Shown here: positions 17,935 to 30,000 of the stretch, one piece after another | Layout: each line of letters opens with the position of its first letter | Position numbering within the stretch: the stretch's first letter is position 1 | Origin: JAGMES01 sp023128035 | GTDB taxonomy: Bacteria > Bacillota > Halanaerobiia > DY22613 | Reading direction: 5' to 3' | DNA length: 48,984 nucleotides | Assembly: GCA_030627905.1 (NCBI GenBank) | Contig: DAOVRZ010000029.1 | Location: 1-48,984 of the forward strand | Notes under the pieces: model-generated | Databases searched by the model: none | What the model saw: only the letters and a program-made list of their open reading frames with translations | What the model was told of the DNA's origin: nothing | Translations under genes and position numbers: made by a program

Positions 17935-20900
17935 ATGCTTGCTAGTCTTTTTGAAGAACAGGTTAAAAAATACCCAGACCGTAAAGCAGTTAAAACCAAA
18001 GAAAGAGAGTTAACCTATCAACAGTTAAATTCCGCGGCAAATTTTGTTGGTCGATATCTAACTGATAAGCTAAAAGATAGGATGGATAAAAAAGAGACAG
18101 TTATTCTGCTTTTTGAACACGGAATAGATATGTTGATAGGAATCTTAAGTACTATCAAAGTAGGTTTTATCTATGTTCCTTGTGATCCAGAATATCCTTT
18201 AGAACGTTTAAACTATATTGTAAAAGATTCTAATGCTAGAATGATAATTACCAATAATCAAAATAAAGAGTTAGCTGAAAAATTAATAAAAATGAGTGAA
18301 GACTCTCTTAGTTTGATCAATATCAATAGACTAAGTCCTGATGAGATATCAACTAATAATCTGGATATAGAAGTATCTAATGATCAGATAGCATATCTAC
18401 TTTATACTTCTGGTTCAACCGGTCAACCTAAAGGTGTAATTCAGACTCATGCCAATGTTGCTCATTATGCTCTAAATTATGCAAAAAAATTTAAGATAAG
18501 TTACAAGGATCGGATGACCCTATTATCATCTTTTACTCATGATGCAGCAGTAATGGATATCTTTAGTGCTTTATTTTTAGGAGCAACTCTTTATCCGTTA
18601 AAAATTAAAGGGGAAACTGATATGGTTCAATTAACAAATTGGCTGATAAATGAAAAAATCACTATTTATCATTCGGTCCCTACTCTTTATCGTTATTTTG
18701 TTAAAACTTTAACAGGGGAAGAACAATTTCCTGACTTGTGTTTGATTATTTTAGGTGGAGAAAAAGTAATTGAATATGATTTACATTTATTTAAAAGTAA
18801 ATTCAATCAACCTGCTCAATTAGTGAATCTTTATGGCCAGACCGAATCTTCTTTTAACTCCTGTAGCTTTTACAGTGCTGATTTTCCCGTTGAAAAGATA
18901 ACTTTAGGAGAGGAAATTGATGGGGTTGAAATCTTACACTTGACTGAAGAGTTTGAGGAAGTGGAAACTTTTGAAACCGGGCAGATTTTTATTGTTTCTG
19001 ATCATCTGGCTGTAGGTTACTGGAATGATGAAGAGAGTAGTCGATCTTTTGGTTATGATCTAGACTTAGGCCGAATTTATCGAACTGGAGATTATGGTCG
19101 GAGGTTATTAAATGGAGAGATAGAATTTGTTGGTCGGAAAGATAATCAGGTTAAGATTCGGGGTTATCGGGTTGAAATTGAGGAGATTGAAAACCACTTA
19201 TTAGCTTATAAAGATGTAAAGGAAGGGGCAGTAGTGGTAGTTGATAATGAAGAAGAGTTAGCTTTGGCAGCCTGGGTTGTGGGTACGGATGATTTTTCAA
19301 AAGAAGGATTAAGACAATATTTAAGCTCACGATTATCTGGATATATGGTACCTACCTATATTAATCAAATTGAATCTTTACCGAAGACATCCTCACAGAA
19401 ATTGGATCGGAAAAAACTAAAGGAACTAAAACTAGAAAACTTGGGTTCTGCAAAGGAATTTATTGCACCGACCAATCAGCTTGAAGAAAAATTAGTAGCT
19501 ATATTTTCAAAGGTTTTAAAAATAAATAAAATTAGTATTAATGATAATTTTATAGAATCAGGTTTACATTCCCTTAGAGCCCTGACTGTCGTGAGTTTGA
19601 TACATAAAGAACTTAATGCTGATATTACGATTAACGATATTTTTGCTTATCCTACAATAGCACAATTAGCAGAAATTATTGATCAACGCGGAGAGGTTGG
19701 TTATCAAAGGATTCCCAAATTATCAGAAAAGGAGTATTATCAACTATCTTATGCGCAAAAACGGCTCTGGTATCTTTACCAACTAGAACCAAATAGTAGT
19801 GCTTATAATATGCCAGGTCTATTAGAATTAAATGAACCTGTTGATATTGAATTAATTAAAGAGGTATTAATAAAACTGATCCAACGTCATGAGAGTCTTC
19901 GAACCAGATTTAAAACAACAGATGAATATCCTGTCCAGGTAATAGAAAAAAAGGTAGATTTACCTTTTAAACATATAGATTTGACTGATTTAAACTATCA
20001 ACAACAAGAAGAGAAACTGAGAGAAATAAAAGATCAGGTATTTGAAACACCCTTTAATCTAGAAAAAGATCTTTTATTTAGAGTCAGGCTTATCAAAATG
20101 GCTGAACAGAAATATCAATTACTTTACTGTTTGCACCATATTATCTCTGATGGTTGGTCAATGGGCATATTACAAAATGAGTTTGAGACTTTTTATAAAA
20201 CAGCTAGGGATGAAACTAAGTCAAAACTGAAACCTTTAAATATTCATTACAAAGATTTTGCAGCCTGGCAGAATGATTTGTTAGCAAATGATGAACTAAT
20301 GAAAGAGGTTAAGAAGTTTTGGGTTGATTGGTTAACTGGAAATATACCAAAATTAAAGCTACCTGTTAATTATGCTAAAAATAATTTAGAAAGTAGGGAT
20401 AGTTACTGTTATCGTGTGGTTATACCAGAAAAGTTTTATCAAAAATTAAAGGAGTTGGCTCAAAAGAATAAGGCAAGTTTATTTATGGTTCTGTTGGCGG
20501 GTTTTAATGTTTTTCTGGCTCGTTTAACAAATCAAAATGATCTTTTGATTGGAATCCCTGCTGCAGGTAGAACTCATGAGAACTTGCATCAAATAATAGG
20601 ATTTTTTATTAATACTCTAATCTTAAGAACTCGGATTAAAACTGATGAAACCTTTACTCAATTTTTAAAAAGGGTGCAGGAAGAGACATTGAGTGTTTTG
20701 AAAAATCAATATTTTCCTCTGGAACTGGTTTTAGAAGAGTTAAATCAGGCGTATCCAGAAATATCTGTTTTTTTTAATATGCTAAATATGGGTGAAAACA
20801 AAGAAAAGTTGACAGATTTAACGGCTAAACATACCCCTGCTCTTCACGAAAATAAATTTGATTTGATGTGTTATCTAGGTGAGTTTAGTAATGGAATTGA

Positions 20901-21051
20901 GATTAGATGTCATTATCTAAAGGGATTATTCAAACCAGAGACTGTTGAAGACTTTATGAAGCAGTATATAGATATATTAGAGAAGATGGCAAGCGATCCT
21001 GAACAATTTGTTTTTGAAACCAGAAAAAAACATAAGAAAGTTAGGTTCTAA
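17935..21051 (+). CDS. Non-ribosomal peptide synthetase 2: A-PCP-C
   Basis: ATG 17935 is chosen because the resulting N-terminus (MLASLFEEQVKKYP) aligns with that of NRPS 3 (MLAKIFNDQVKKYP). An upstream TTG at 17923 abuts the GAGGAG and is too close. The product has 1,038 residues: A3 (1-~470, YTSGSTG at 157), PCP3 (Ser546) and C4 (HHIISDG, 734). The A domain belongs to a distinct type: core motif 5 is YGQTESS instead of YGPTE, and motif 4 is FTHDAAVMD. The code reads DAMHIGLFNK, whose substrate I do not recognise. PCP3 has GLHSLRA in place of GGHSL. The protein ends after C4 with a basic tail (KKHKKVRF) like that of NRPS 1. It lies 23 bp after NRPS 1 and 17 bp before NRPS 3, so translation is probably coupled. 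Confidence 0.93.
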   Translation: MLASLFEEQVKKYPDRKAVKTKERELTYQQLNSAANFVGRYLTDKLKDRMDKKETVILLFEHGIDMLIGILSTIKVGFIYVPCDPEYPLERLNYIVKDSNARMIITNNQNKELAEKLIKMSEDSLSLININRLSPDEISTNNLDIEVSNDQIAYLLYTSGSTGQPKGVIQTHANVAHYALNYAKKFKISYKDRMTLLSSFTHDAAVMDIFSALFLGATLYPLKIKGETDMVQLTNWLINEKITIYHSVPTLYRYFVKTLTGEEQFPDLCLIILGGEKVIEYDLHLFKSKFNQPAQLVNLYGQTESSFNSCSFYSADFPVEKITLGEEIDGVEILHLTEEFEEVETFETGQIFIVSDHLAVGYWNDEESSRSFGYDLDLGRIYRTGDYGRRLLNGEIEFVGRKDNQVKIRGYRVEIEEIENHLLAYKDVKEGAVVVVDNEEELALAAWVVGTDDFSKEGLRQYLSSRLSGYMVPTYINQIESLPKTSSQKLDRKKLKELKLENLGSAKEFIAPTNQLEEKLVAIFSKVLKINKISINDNFIESGLHSLRALTVVSLIHKELNADITINDIFAYPTIAQLAEIIDQRGEVGYQRIPKLSEKEYYQLSYAQKRLWYLYQLEPNSSAYNMPGLLELNEPVDIELIKEVLIKLIQRHESLRTRFKTTDEYPVQVIEKKVDLPFKHIDLTDLNYQQQEEKLREIKDQVFETPFNLEKDLLFRVRLIKMAEQKYQLLYCLHHIISDGWSMGILQNEFETFYKTARDETKSKLKPLNIHYKDFAAWQNDLLANDELMKEVKKFWVDWLTGNIPKLKLPVNYAKNNLESRDSYCYRVVIPEKFYQKLKELAQKNKASLFMVLLAGFNVFLARLTNQNDLLIGIPAAGRTHENLHQIIGFFINTLILRTRIKTDETFTQFLKRVQEETLSVLKNQYFPLELVLEELNQAYPEISVFFNMLNMGENKEKLTDLTAKHTPALHENKFDLMCYLGEFSNGIEIRCHYLKGLFKPETVEDFMKQYIDILEKMASDPEQFVFETRKKHKKVRF

Positions 21052-21068
21052 AGGAGGTAAGATAAAAG

Positions 21069-24000
21069 ATGCTCGCAAAAATTTTTAATGATCAGGTTAA
21101 GAAATATCCAGAAAAGCTGGCAGTTAAGACCAATTCTAAGCAACTAACATACTTAGAATTAAATCAAAGTGCTAATCTTGTTGGTCATGAGATATTGGAT
21201 AAATTAAAGGTCTCACAAAATAATGATCATACTATAGCCTTACTTTTTGAACATGGTATAGATATGATTATTGGAACAATAGGGGCAATAAAGACTAAAA
21301 CAAAATATGTCCCTTTAGATCCTGATTATCCTTTTGCTAGGTTGAAATATATTCTGTTAGATGCTAAGATTTCAGTTATTGTAACTAATGATAAAAATAT
21401 AAATCTTGCTGAGAAGCTAATTATGGAGATCAGTAAGATTCAACTTATTAACATTAAAAAAATAGAAAATAAAGGTAATTATAATGATTTAGAGTTGGAA
21501 ATTGGGAAAGATCAACCTGCCTATATTTTGTATACTTCGGGTTCAACAGGAAACCCCAAGGGAGTTATCCAGAACTATGAAAATCTCCTGTATCATGTCG
21601 AAAATTATAGGAAAACATTTTCAATTAACTCTAATGATAAGTTAACTCTCTTTTCTAAATTTACTCATGATGCTGCTTTGATGGATATCTATGCTGGACT
21701 TTTGCATGGAGCGACAATTTATCCGTTTGAAATAAAAAAGGGAGAAAATTTAATAAGATTGGCTCAGTGGCTTAGAAGAGAGCAAATTACCATTTATCAC
21801 TCAGTCCCATCACTTTATCGTTATTTTATTAAAACTTTAATTGATGATCAAAAGTTTCCTGATCTTCGCTGGATTATTCTGGGTGGCGAAGAGGTAATCG
21901 AGCATGATATCCAGATATTTAAAAAATATTTCAATAATCTTACTGTGCTGGCTAATCTTTATGGCCAGACAGAGTCTTCCTTTAATTCTTGTCAGTTAAT
22001 CGAAACTGACACACCTTTTAATCAGGTAACTTTGGGTGAACCTATTAAAGAAACAGAACTATTTGTAGTTAGTGAATCCGGAGAAGAAGTTTCTACATTT
22101 GAAATAGGAGAGATCTATGTCATTTCTAAGTATGTTGCTTTAGGATATTTAAATGACATAGAAAAAACAGAAAAATCTTTTGGTAATCATCCAGAAATGG
22201 GCCGTTTTTATAAAACAGGAGACTTAGGCCGTTTGTTAGCAGATGATACCATTCAGTTTGTTGGACGAAAAGATAAACAGATTAAAATTCGTGGGTTACG
22301 GGTAGAATTAGGTGAGATTGAAAGTAGACTTTTAGAATATCCTGATCTAACAGAAGGAGTAGTGATATTAAAACAGGATGAAGAAGGAGAAGCTTTTTTA
22401 GTAGCCTGGGTTGTTGTAGAGAATGATCTTTCTGAAAAAGATCTTAGAAGTCATTTACAACTTAGTTTACCTGATTATATGATTCCAGGAAATTTTATTG
22501 AACTAGAACAACTTCCGACAACTTCGACAGGGAAAATAGATCGAAAAGCGTTAGAAGAAAGAGAATTGGAATTTGAAAACAAAGTCGAAGAGTATCAACC
22601 ACCTGCTGATGAGGTAGAAAGTGGATTGATTAAACTATTATTAGAAATAATCAGTCAGCCTAAGATTGGGATTAATGAAGATTTCTTCAAGTTAGGAGTT
22701 CATTCTCTTAGAGCTATGACTTTAATTTCTAAGATTTATCAAAAATTCAATGTCAAACTTTCGATTAAAGATATCTTTAATAATCCAACTGTAAAAGAAT
22801 TAGCTTCAGTTATTAAAAAGACTACTACTACCAGTTTTGTATCTATTGAAAAAGTAGAAAGGTTAAAATATTATCCTTTATCATCAGCTCAAAAAAGGCT
22901 TTATATAATTAATAGATTAAATCCAGAAAGTACAGCTTATAATATGCCTAAAGTTTTGAGTGTAAAAGGTACTTTTGATCTTCAGCTTTTTGAGAAAGCT
23001 ATAAATAAATTGGTTTTAAGGCATGGAGCCTTAAGGACTTATTTTGACTTAGAGGATGAAACACCTGTTCAAAAGATTGCAGAACAGGTTGATATAGAGA
23101 TTTTAAAAGAACAGGCCAGCTCAGAAAAAGAAGTAAAGAAAATTATGAAAAGTTGGGTACTTCCTTTTGATTTAAACAAAGCATCTTTATTTAAAGTAGG
23201 TTTGATTGAGTTTGGAACACAGTATTATCTCTTTTTTGATTTACATCATATAATTGCTGATGGAACTTCAATGGGAATTTTAATCAATGATTTTATTCAA
23301 ATTTATCAGGGCCAACACCTTGAAAAATTAAAGATTCAATACAAGGACTTCGCTATCTGGCAAAATAGCTTGTTAGAATCAGAAGAGATGAGAGAACAGG
23401 AAAATTATTGGTTGGGAAAATTTAGTGGGGAAGTTCCTGTTTTGGAATTACCAACAGATTTTTCTCGTTCTCTAGAAATTACAGGAGATAGTTTGACTAT
23501 TAGTTTTGAACTCAATCCCAAATTAACTTCTAAAATAAATAAATTGGCTGATGATACCGGGACAACCCTTTTTATGATCCTATTAAGTATCTTTAATATT
23601 TTATTGGCTCGTTATTCGGGTAATGAAGATATTGTAATTGGTTCACCAACAGCAGGCCGTTCTCATCCTGATCTAAAGGATGTCATAGGTATGTTTGTCA
23701 ATACACTACCATTAAGAAACCAGCCTCAAGCTAATCTATCTTTTAGAAACTTATTGGAGAGTGCTAAAGAAAACACTCTAAAAGCTCTGGAAAATCAAGA
23801 TTATCAGTTTGAGATGCTAATAGAGAAACTTAAATTGGAAAGGAATTTAAATCATAATCCTCTCTTTGATGTTCTCTTTGTATTTCAGAATATGGAATCT
23901 ACTTCTATGAATATCTTAGGAGTTCAATTTGAACAATTTGAATTTCAGAAAAGAGAAGCCAGATTGGATTTGAGTCTTGTAGGAGTTGAGAGAGAAGATA

Positions 24001-27000
24001 AAGTTAGCCTAGAATTTGAATACAATGCTGAACTTTATAAAAAATCTACTATTGAAAGACTGGCAAAACATTTTATTAATATTGCAGAAACGATAACAAC
24101 TGATCTTGATATAGAATTATCTAAGATCAAAATGCTTTCTGATGCCGAAAGAGAAAGATTGATTAAAGATTTTAATCAAACTAAGCGGGAATATCCTGTA
24201 ACTACATTGGATAAGATTTTTGAAAATGTGGTCAGTAAAAATGCTAAAAAAACAGCTTTGCTCTTTCAAGGCCAGCAGATGACATATGGGGAGTTTAACC
24301 AGCAGGCTAATAAATTGGCTCGACTTTTAAGAGAAAAAGGTGTAGGTAAAAAGATTGTTGGAATCATTGCCAAACAGTCTTTTGAAATGTTTATTGGGAT
24401 TTTAGGAATTTTAAAAGCCGGTGGTGCTTATCTTCCTATTGATCCAACTTATCCAGAACAGCGGATTGAGTATCTTTTAGAGGATAGTGGGATTGAGATT
24501 TGCTTATACCAGGGAGATCTTTCTAGAAATTTTAAAACCGGACAATCAATTAAGTTTATAGATCTTAATGATAAAAGCAATTATGAAGCTTATTCAGGTC
24601 AAAATTTAAAGAGTGATGTTAAGCAAACTGATTTAGCATATGTTATCTATACTTCTGGCACAACAGGTAAACCTAAAGGGGTTATGATTGAACACCAAAA
24701 TGTTGTCAATATGGTTTTCTGGCGTCAAGAGGTATATGAGATCAATTCTAATGATCGTTTTGTACAGTTCTTGTCGTTTGCTTTTGATGGATTTTTGGCG
24801 AGTGGAATGACTCCAATTATGTCCGGATCTTTATTGGTGCTAACTGATAAAGAAATTGAGCCAGCTGTGATTAAAAAAATTATCATTAGAGAAAAAATAA
24901 CATACCTTGTCTGTGTGCCATCACTTTATGGAGTCATTTTAGAATTCTTAACTTTTAAAGATTGTAGTAGTGTGAAAAGGGTGATTCTTGCAGGAGAAAA
25001 ATTGCCAAAATCTCTAGTAGAAAAAAGTAAAAAACTAAACCCTGCTTTAGAAGTAATTAATGAATATGGGCCAACAGAAAATACTGTTGTCACAACTGTT
25101 AAAAGAGATCTTAACTATCAAGATAAAATAACAATTGGTAAACCGATTGGCAATACCCGGGTCTATCTACTTGATGAATATTTAAATCCGGTTGCAGTGG
25201 GGGTAATTGGTGAAATATGTATTTCTGGAAAAGGACTGGCCCGGGGTTATTTAAAAAGGCCAGAACTAACTTTAGAAAAATTTATTGATAATCCCTTTGA
25301 AGATGGAGAAAAGATGTATAAAACCGGCGATTTGGCTAAGTGGACAAATAATGGAGAGCTTGATTTTGTTGGACGAAAAGATAATCAGATAAAGTTAAGG
25401 GGTTATCGGATCGAAACAAAGGAGATTGAGGCAGTTATTAACCAGCATCCTTTAGTTAAAGGGAGTGTGGTAACAGTTAAAGAGGATAATAGCCATGATA
25501 AATATCTTTGTGGTTATTATCAGGTAGATGATGCTAACCTGGATGTAGACGTAAGAGAGATTGAAGATTTTTTGAAAGCAAGGTTACCTGAGTATATGAT
25601 TCCAGGCTACTTGCTTCAGATTGGAGAAATCCCTCTAACTCCTAATGGAAAAGTGGATTATGATAAATTGCCTCATCCTGATGGTCTAATGAAATTGCAA
25701 AATGAATATATAACTCCAACTAATGAGACTGAAAATAGACTGACTCAACTTTTCTGTGATATTTTAGGAAAAGAGATGGTGGGAATTAAAGATGATTTCT
25801 TTTTAATTGGTGGACATTCTATAAAAGCTACCATTCTTGTAGCCCGGGTTTTAAAAGAGTTTAATATAGAATTGCCTTTACGAAAGATTTTTGAAAATCC
25901 TACTGTGGAAGAACTGGCAAGATGTATTCAAAATGCTGAGAAAAAAGAATATCAGCCGATTAAACCTGTTGAAAAGAGAGAATTTTATCCTGCATCATCT
26001 ATCCAGAAACGGATTTATATCTTAGAACAATTTGGTGAAAATGATACCAGCTATAATATGCCTTCTGTATTTAATATAAAAGGTTCTATTAATTATAAAT
26101 CATTGGTTAAAGCCTGTCAGAGATTGGTTGAAAGATATCCGATTTTAAGGACTTACTTTGAGTTTAAAGATGGAGCAGTGATTCAAAAAAATGTGGATAA
26201 ACTTGATTTTGAGGTTGAATTGCTTAAGAAAATGTCTGAGGATAATCTGAATGAAGTAATTACAACTTTTATCAGACCTTTTGATTTAGGTCAGGCACCT
26301 CTCTTTAGAGTTGGGTTGATTGAAAAAGAGTTAGATAATGATTATATTTTGATTTTAGATATTCATCATATTATCTCTGATGGTACTTCAATGGAGATTA
26401 TTTTTGATGAATTGATGAAGCTTTATGAAGGAAAACAATTACCTGAATCAAAGGTATATTACAAAGACTTTGCTGTCTGGCAACAGAAAAATTTACTTAC
26501 TTCAAATAAGTTTACAGACCAGGGAAAATATTGGCTTAATCAATTTAAGGGTAAGCTTCCAAAATTGAATTTACCAACTGACTATCCAAGGCCAGCAGTT
26601 AAGAGTTCAAGAGGAGACCGTTTCTTATTTGAAATTGATAAAGAGCTTTCTGAAAATTTAAAGAAATTAGCTCAGGAGAATAATGTAACTAATTTTATGA
26701 TTTTGCTGGCTCTATATAGTATTACCTTAGGAAAATCAGCCTGTCAGGATGATATTTTGATTGGAACGGTATTGGCCGGAAGGAACCATCCTGATATAGA
26801 AAAGCTTTTAGGATGTTTTCTAAATAATATAGTTTTTTGTTGTCAAGCAGAGGGAGAAAAGTCTTTTGAAGATTATCTTAGTGAATTAAAATATATTGTT
26901 GTTAATGGTTATCAAAATCAGGATTATCCCATTGAGGAATTGATTGATCAGTTAAATCTTCCTTTTGACATGAGTCGAAATCCATTATTTGATGTTATGC

Positions 27001-30000
27001 TAATCTTCCAGAATTTTGAGAGAAGAGAGTTGAATCTTGAGTTATCTGATTTTCAGATTAAACCTCATCCAAAAGAGACTAAAACAGCTAAATATGATTT
27101 GACTCTATATGCTTCTGAATTTAAAGATCAATTTATCTTTACGATGGAATATTCAACTGATCTTTTTAAAGAAGAGACAATCAGAGCTTTTTTTGAACAT
27201 CTGGTAGTTGTCGCTAAACAGATTATTAAAAAACCTGATCAAAGGATAAGTGATTTAAGTATTCTAACAGAGTTAGAAAGAGAAAAGATTTTGTATCAGT
27301 TTAATCGTACTATCAACCAGGGTTATGAAAAGATAACTCTTCATCAGCTTTTTGAGAATAGCGTTAATAGAAATCCTGATAAGGTTGCTTTGATAACAGA
27401 TGATAGGGAAATGACTTATCAAAAATTGAATCAAAAAGCAAATCAATTGGCTAATCATTTAAGAGAGAGAGTTCTTAAAAAAGAAGAGAAGGTAATATTG
27501 ATGCTTAGACCATCAGCTAAGATGATGATAGGATTGTTAGCTATCCTAAAAGCCGGGGGAGCATATTTGCCAATTGATCCTGATTATCCAGTTGAAAGAA
27601 TAAATTATATTTTAAAAGATAGTGGTAGTAAAATCCTTCTTGTAGAAAATAAAATGGAAGCTGGAATCGATTTTACAGGACAGGTAATTGATATAACTGA
27701 TAGTAAACTATATCAGGGAAGTAGTAAGGATTTAGAAAATATTAATTCTTGTGAAGATCTTGCTTATATTATCTATACCTCTGGTTCTACTGGTAACCCC
27801 AAAGGTGTGATGGTAGAACACAGGAATGTAATAAATTATGTCAATGCTTTCTTAGAAGAATTTAAACTTTCAGCAGATGATATTGTTTTACAACAAGCCT
27901 CCTTTGCTTTTGATGCTTTTGTGGAAGAAGTTTACCCTATCCTAAGACAGGGTGGGAAATTGATTATTCCAAAAAGAGAGGATATTAAAGATGTATCTCG
28001 CTTGATAGATTTGTTGATTAAACATCAGGTGACCATACTAAGTACTTCACCTTTACTTATTAATGAATTAAATCAATCGGAGCGGTTAGAAGAATTGAAT
28101 TTAAGGATTTTGATCAGTGGTGGAGATGTTCTTAAAGGCAAATATTTTACTAATCTAATCGAAAGAATGCAGGTTTATAATACTTATGGTCCCACAGAGA
28201 CTACAGTCTGTGCTTCATACTATCATTGTCTGGAAGTTGAAGAAGATATCCCAATTGGTAATCCTATCAGTAATTATCAGATATATATTATGGATAGAAA
28301 CGGTAATTTACTTCCATCAGGTATACCAGGTGAGATTTGTATAGCAGGATTTGGGGTTAGTCGTGGTTATTTAAAGCGACCGGAATTGACAGAAGAAAAA
28401 TTTGTCTTTGATCATCAATTACAGCAAAGAATATATCGGACTGGAGATCTTGGTTGCTGGCGAGAAGATGGTCTAATTGAGTTTCACGGTCGAATTGATA
28501 ATCAGGTTCAAATTAGAGGTTATCGGATTGAACCTGGTGAGATTGAAGCTAAGCTATTAGAACATCAGTTAGTTGAAGATGTAGTAGTAATTAATGGAAC
28601 TGATGGTAGTGGTGAAACCTATCTTGCTGTTTATGCTAAACTATATGACGAGATTTTAGACGATGAAAGAAAGCAAAATAGTTCTATACTTTTACGTGAA
28701 TTTTTAAAAGATAAGCTACCTGAGTATATGATTCCTGCTTACTTTGTGATAGTAGATGAGATTCCAGTAACTCATAATGGTAAAGTTGATCGAAAGGCCT
28801 TGGGTGATCCTACAAGGAATATTGAGAGGGGTTTAGAGTATCTGGTTCCTGAAAGTGAATTGGAAAGAAAGTTGGCTCAAATCTGGTCAGAGATCTTGGA
28901 GATCGAGAAGATTGGGGTTTTAGATAATTTCTTTGTTCTTGGTGGTCACTCTTTAAAGGCAACTACTCTTGCTGGACGGGTAAAGAAAGAATTGAATCTT
29001 AATTTACCTTTAACTATAATTTTCAAAAAACCGACTATTAGAGAATTAGCTCAATATCTAAGTCAGGCTCAACAATCAATTTATTCAGCTTTGAGTACTG
29101 TTAAGAAAAAAGAATATTATCCTGTTTCTTCTGCTCAAAAACGGATGTATTTATTAAATCAATTGAGTGAAAATCAAAGCAATTACAATTTACCATATGC
29201 CTGGATTATTGAAGGAAAAGTAGATTACGCAAAATTAAATCAGTCATTTATACAATTAATTGAACGGCATGAATCATTTAGAACCTCATTTGAGCTAATT
29301 GAGGGAGAGATAGTACAGAAAATAGATTTAGTAGATTTTTCAGTCAAATTTGATAAAGTAAAAGCTGAAAAATTGGATCAGCAGGTCGAGGAATTTATCC
29401 GTCCTTTTGATCTAAAAAAAGCCCCTCTACTTCGAGTAGAATTATTAGAGATTGAAAAAGATAAGTATCTTTTGATGTTGGATATGCACCATATTATTTC
29501 TGACGGATATTCTATTGATCTATTGATTAATGAGTTTCTTAAGCTTTATGAAGGGTATAGTCTATCGAAATTGCAAATTCAGTACAAGGATTTTGCTGAG
29601 TGGCAGAATAAACTCTTTGAAACCAGTCAGTTTAAAAAACAGGAAGAATATTGGCTTAATAGATTTTCTCCTGATATTCCAGTGTTGGAACTGCCAACAG
29701 ATTTTAAACGGCCTAAAATAAGGAAATTTAGTGGGGAGAAATGTGGTGTTAAACTGGATAAGAATCTTAGTGATAGTTTATATGAATTGGCTAAAGAAAA
29801 TGAAGCAACTATTTATATGATTCTTTTAGCTGCTTATAATATTTTATTGAGTAGATATGCAGGTCACGAAGATATTATCGTTGGCTCACCTATTGCTGGA
29901 AGAAATGGACACCCGGATTTAAGCAATATTGTTGGTATGTTTGTAAATACTTTGCCGATGAGAAATCAACCCTGTGGAAATAAGAGCTTTATTGCCTTTT

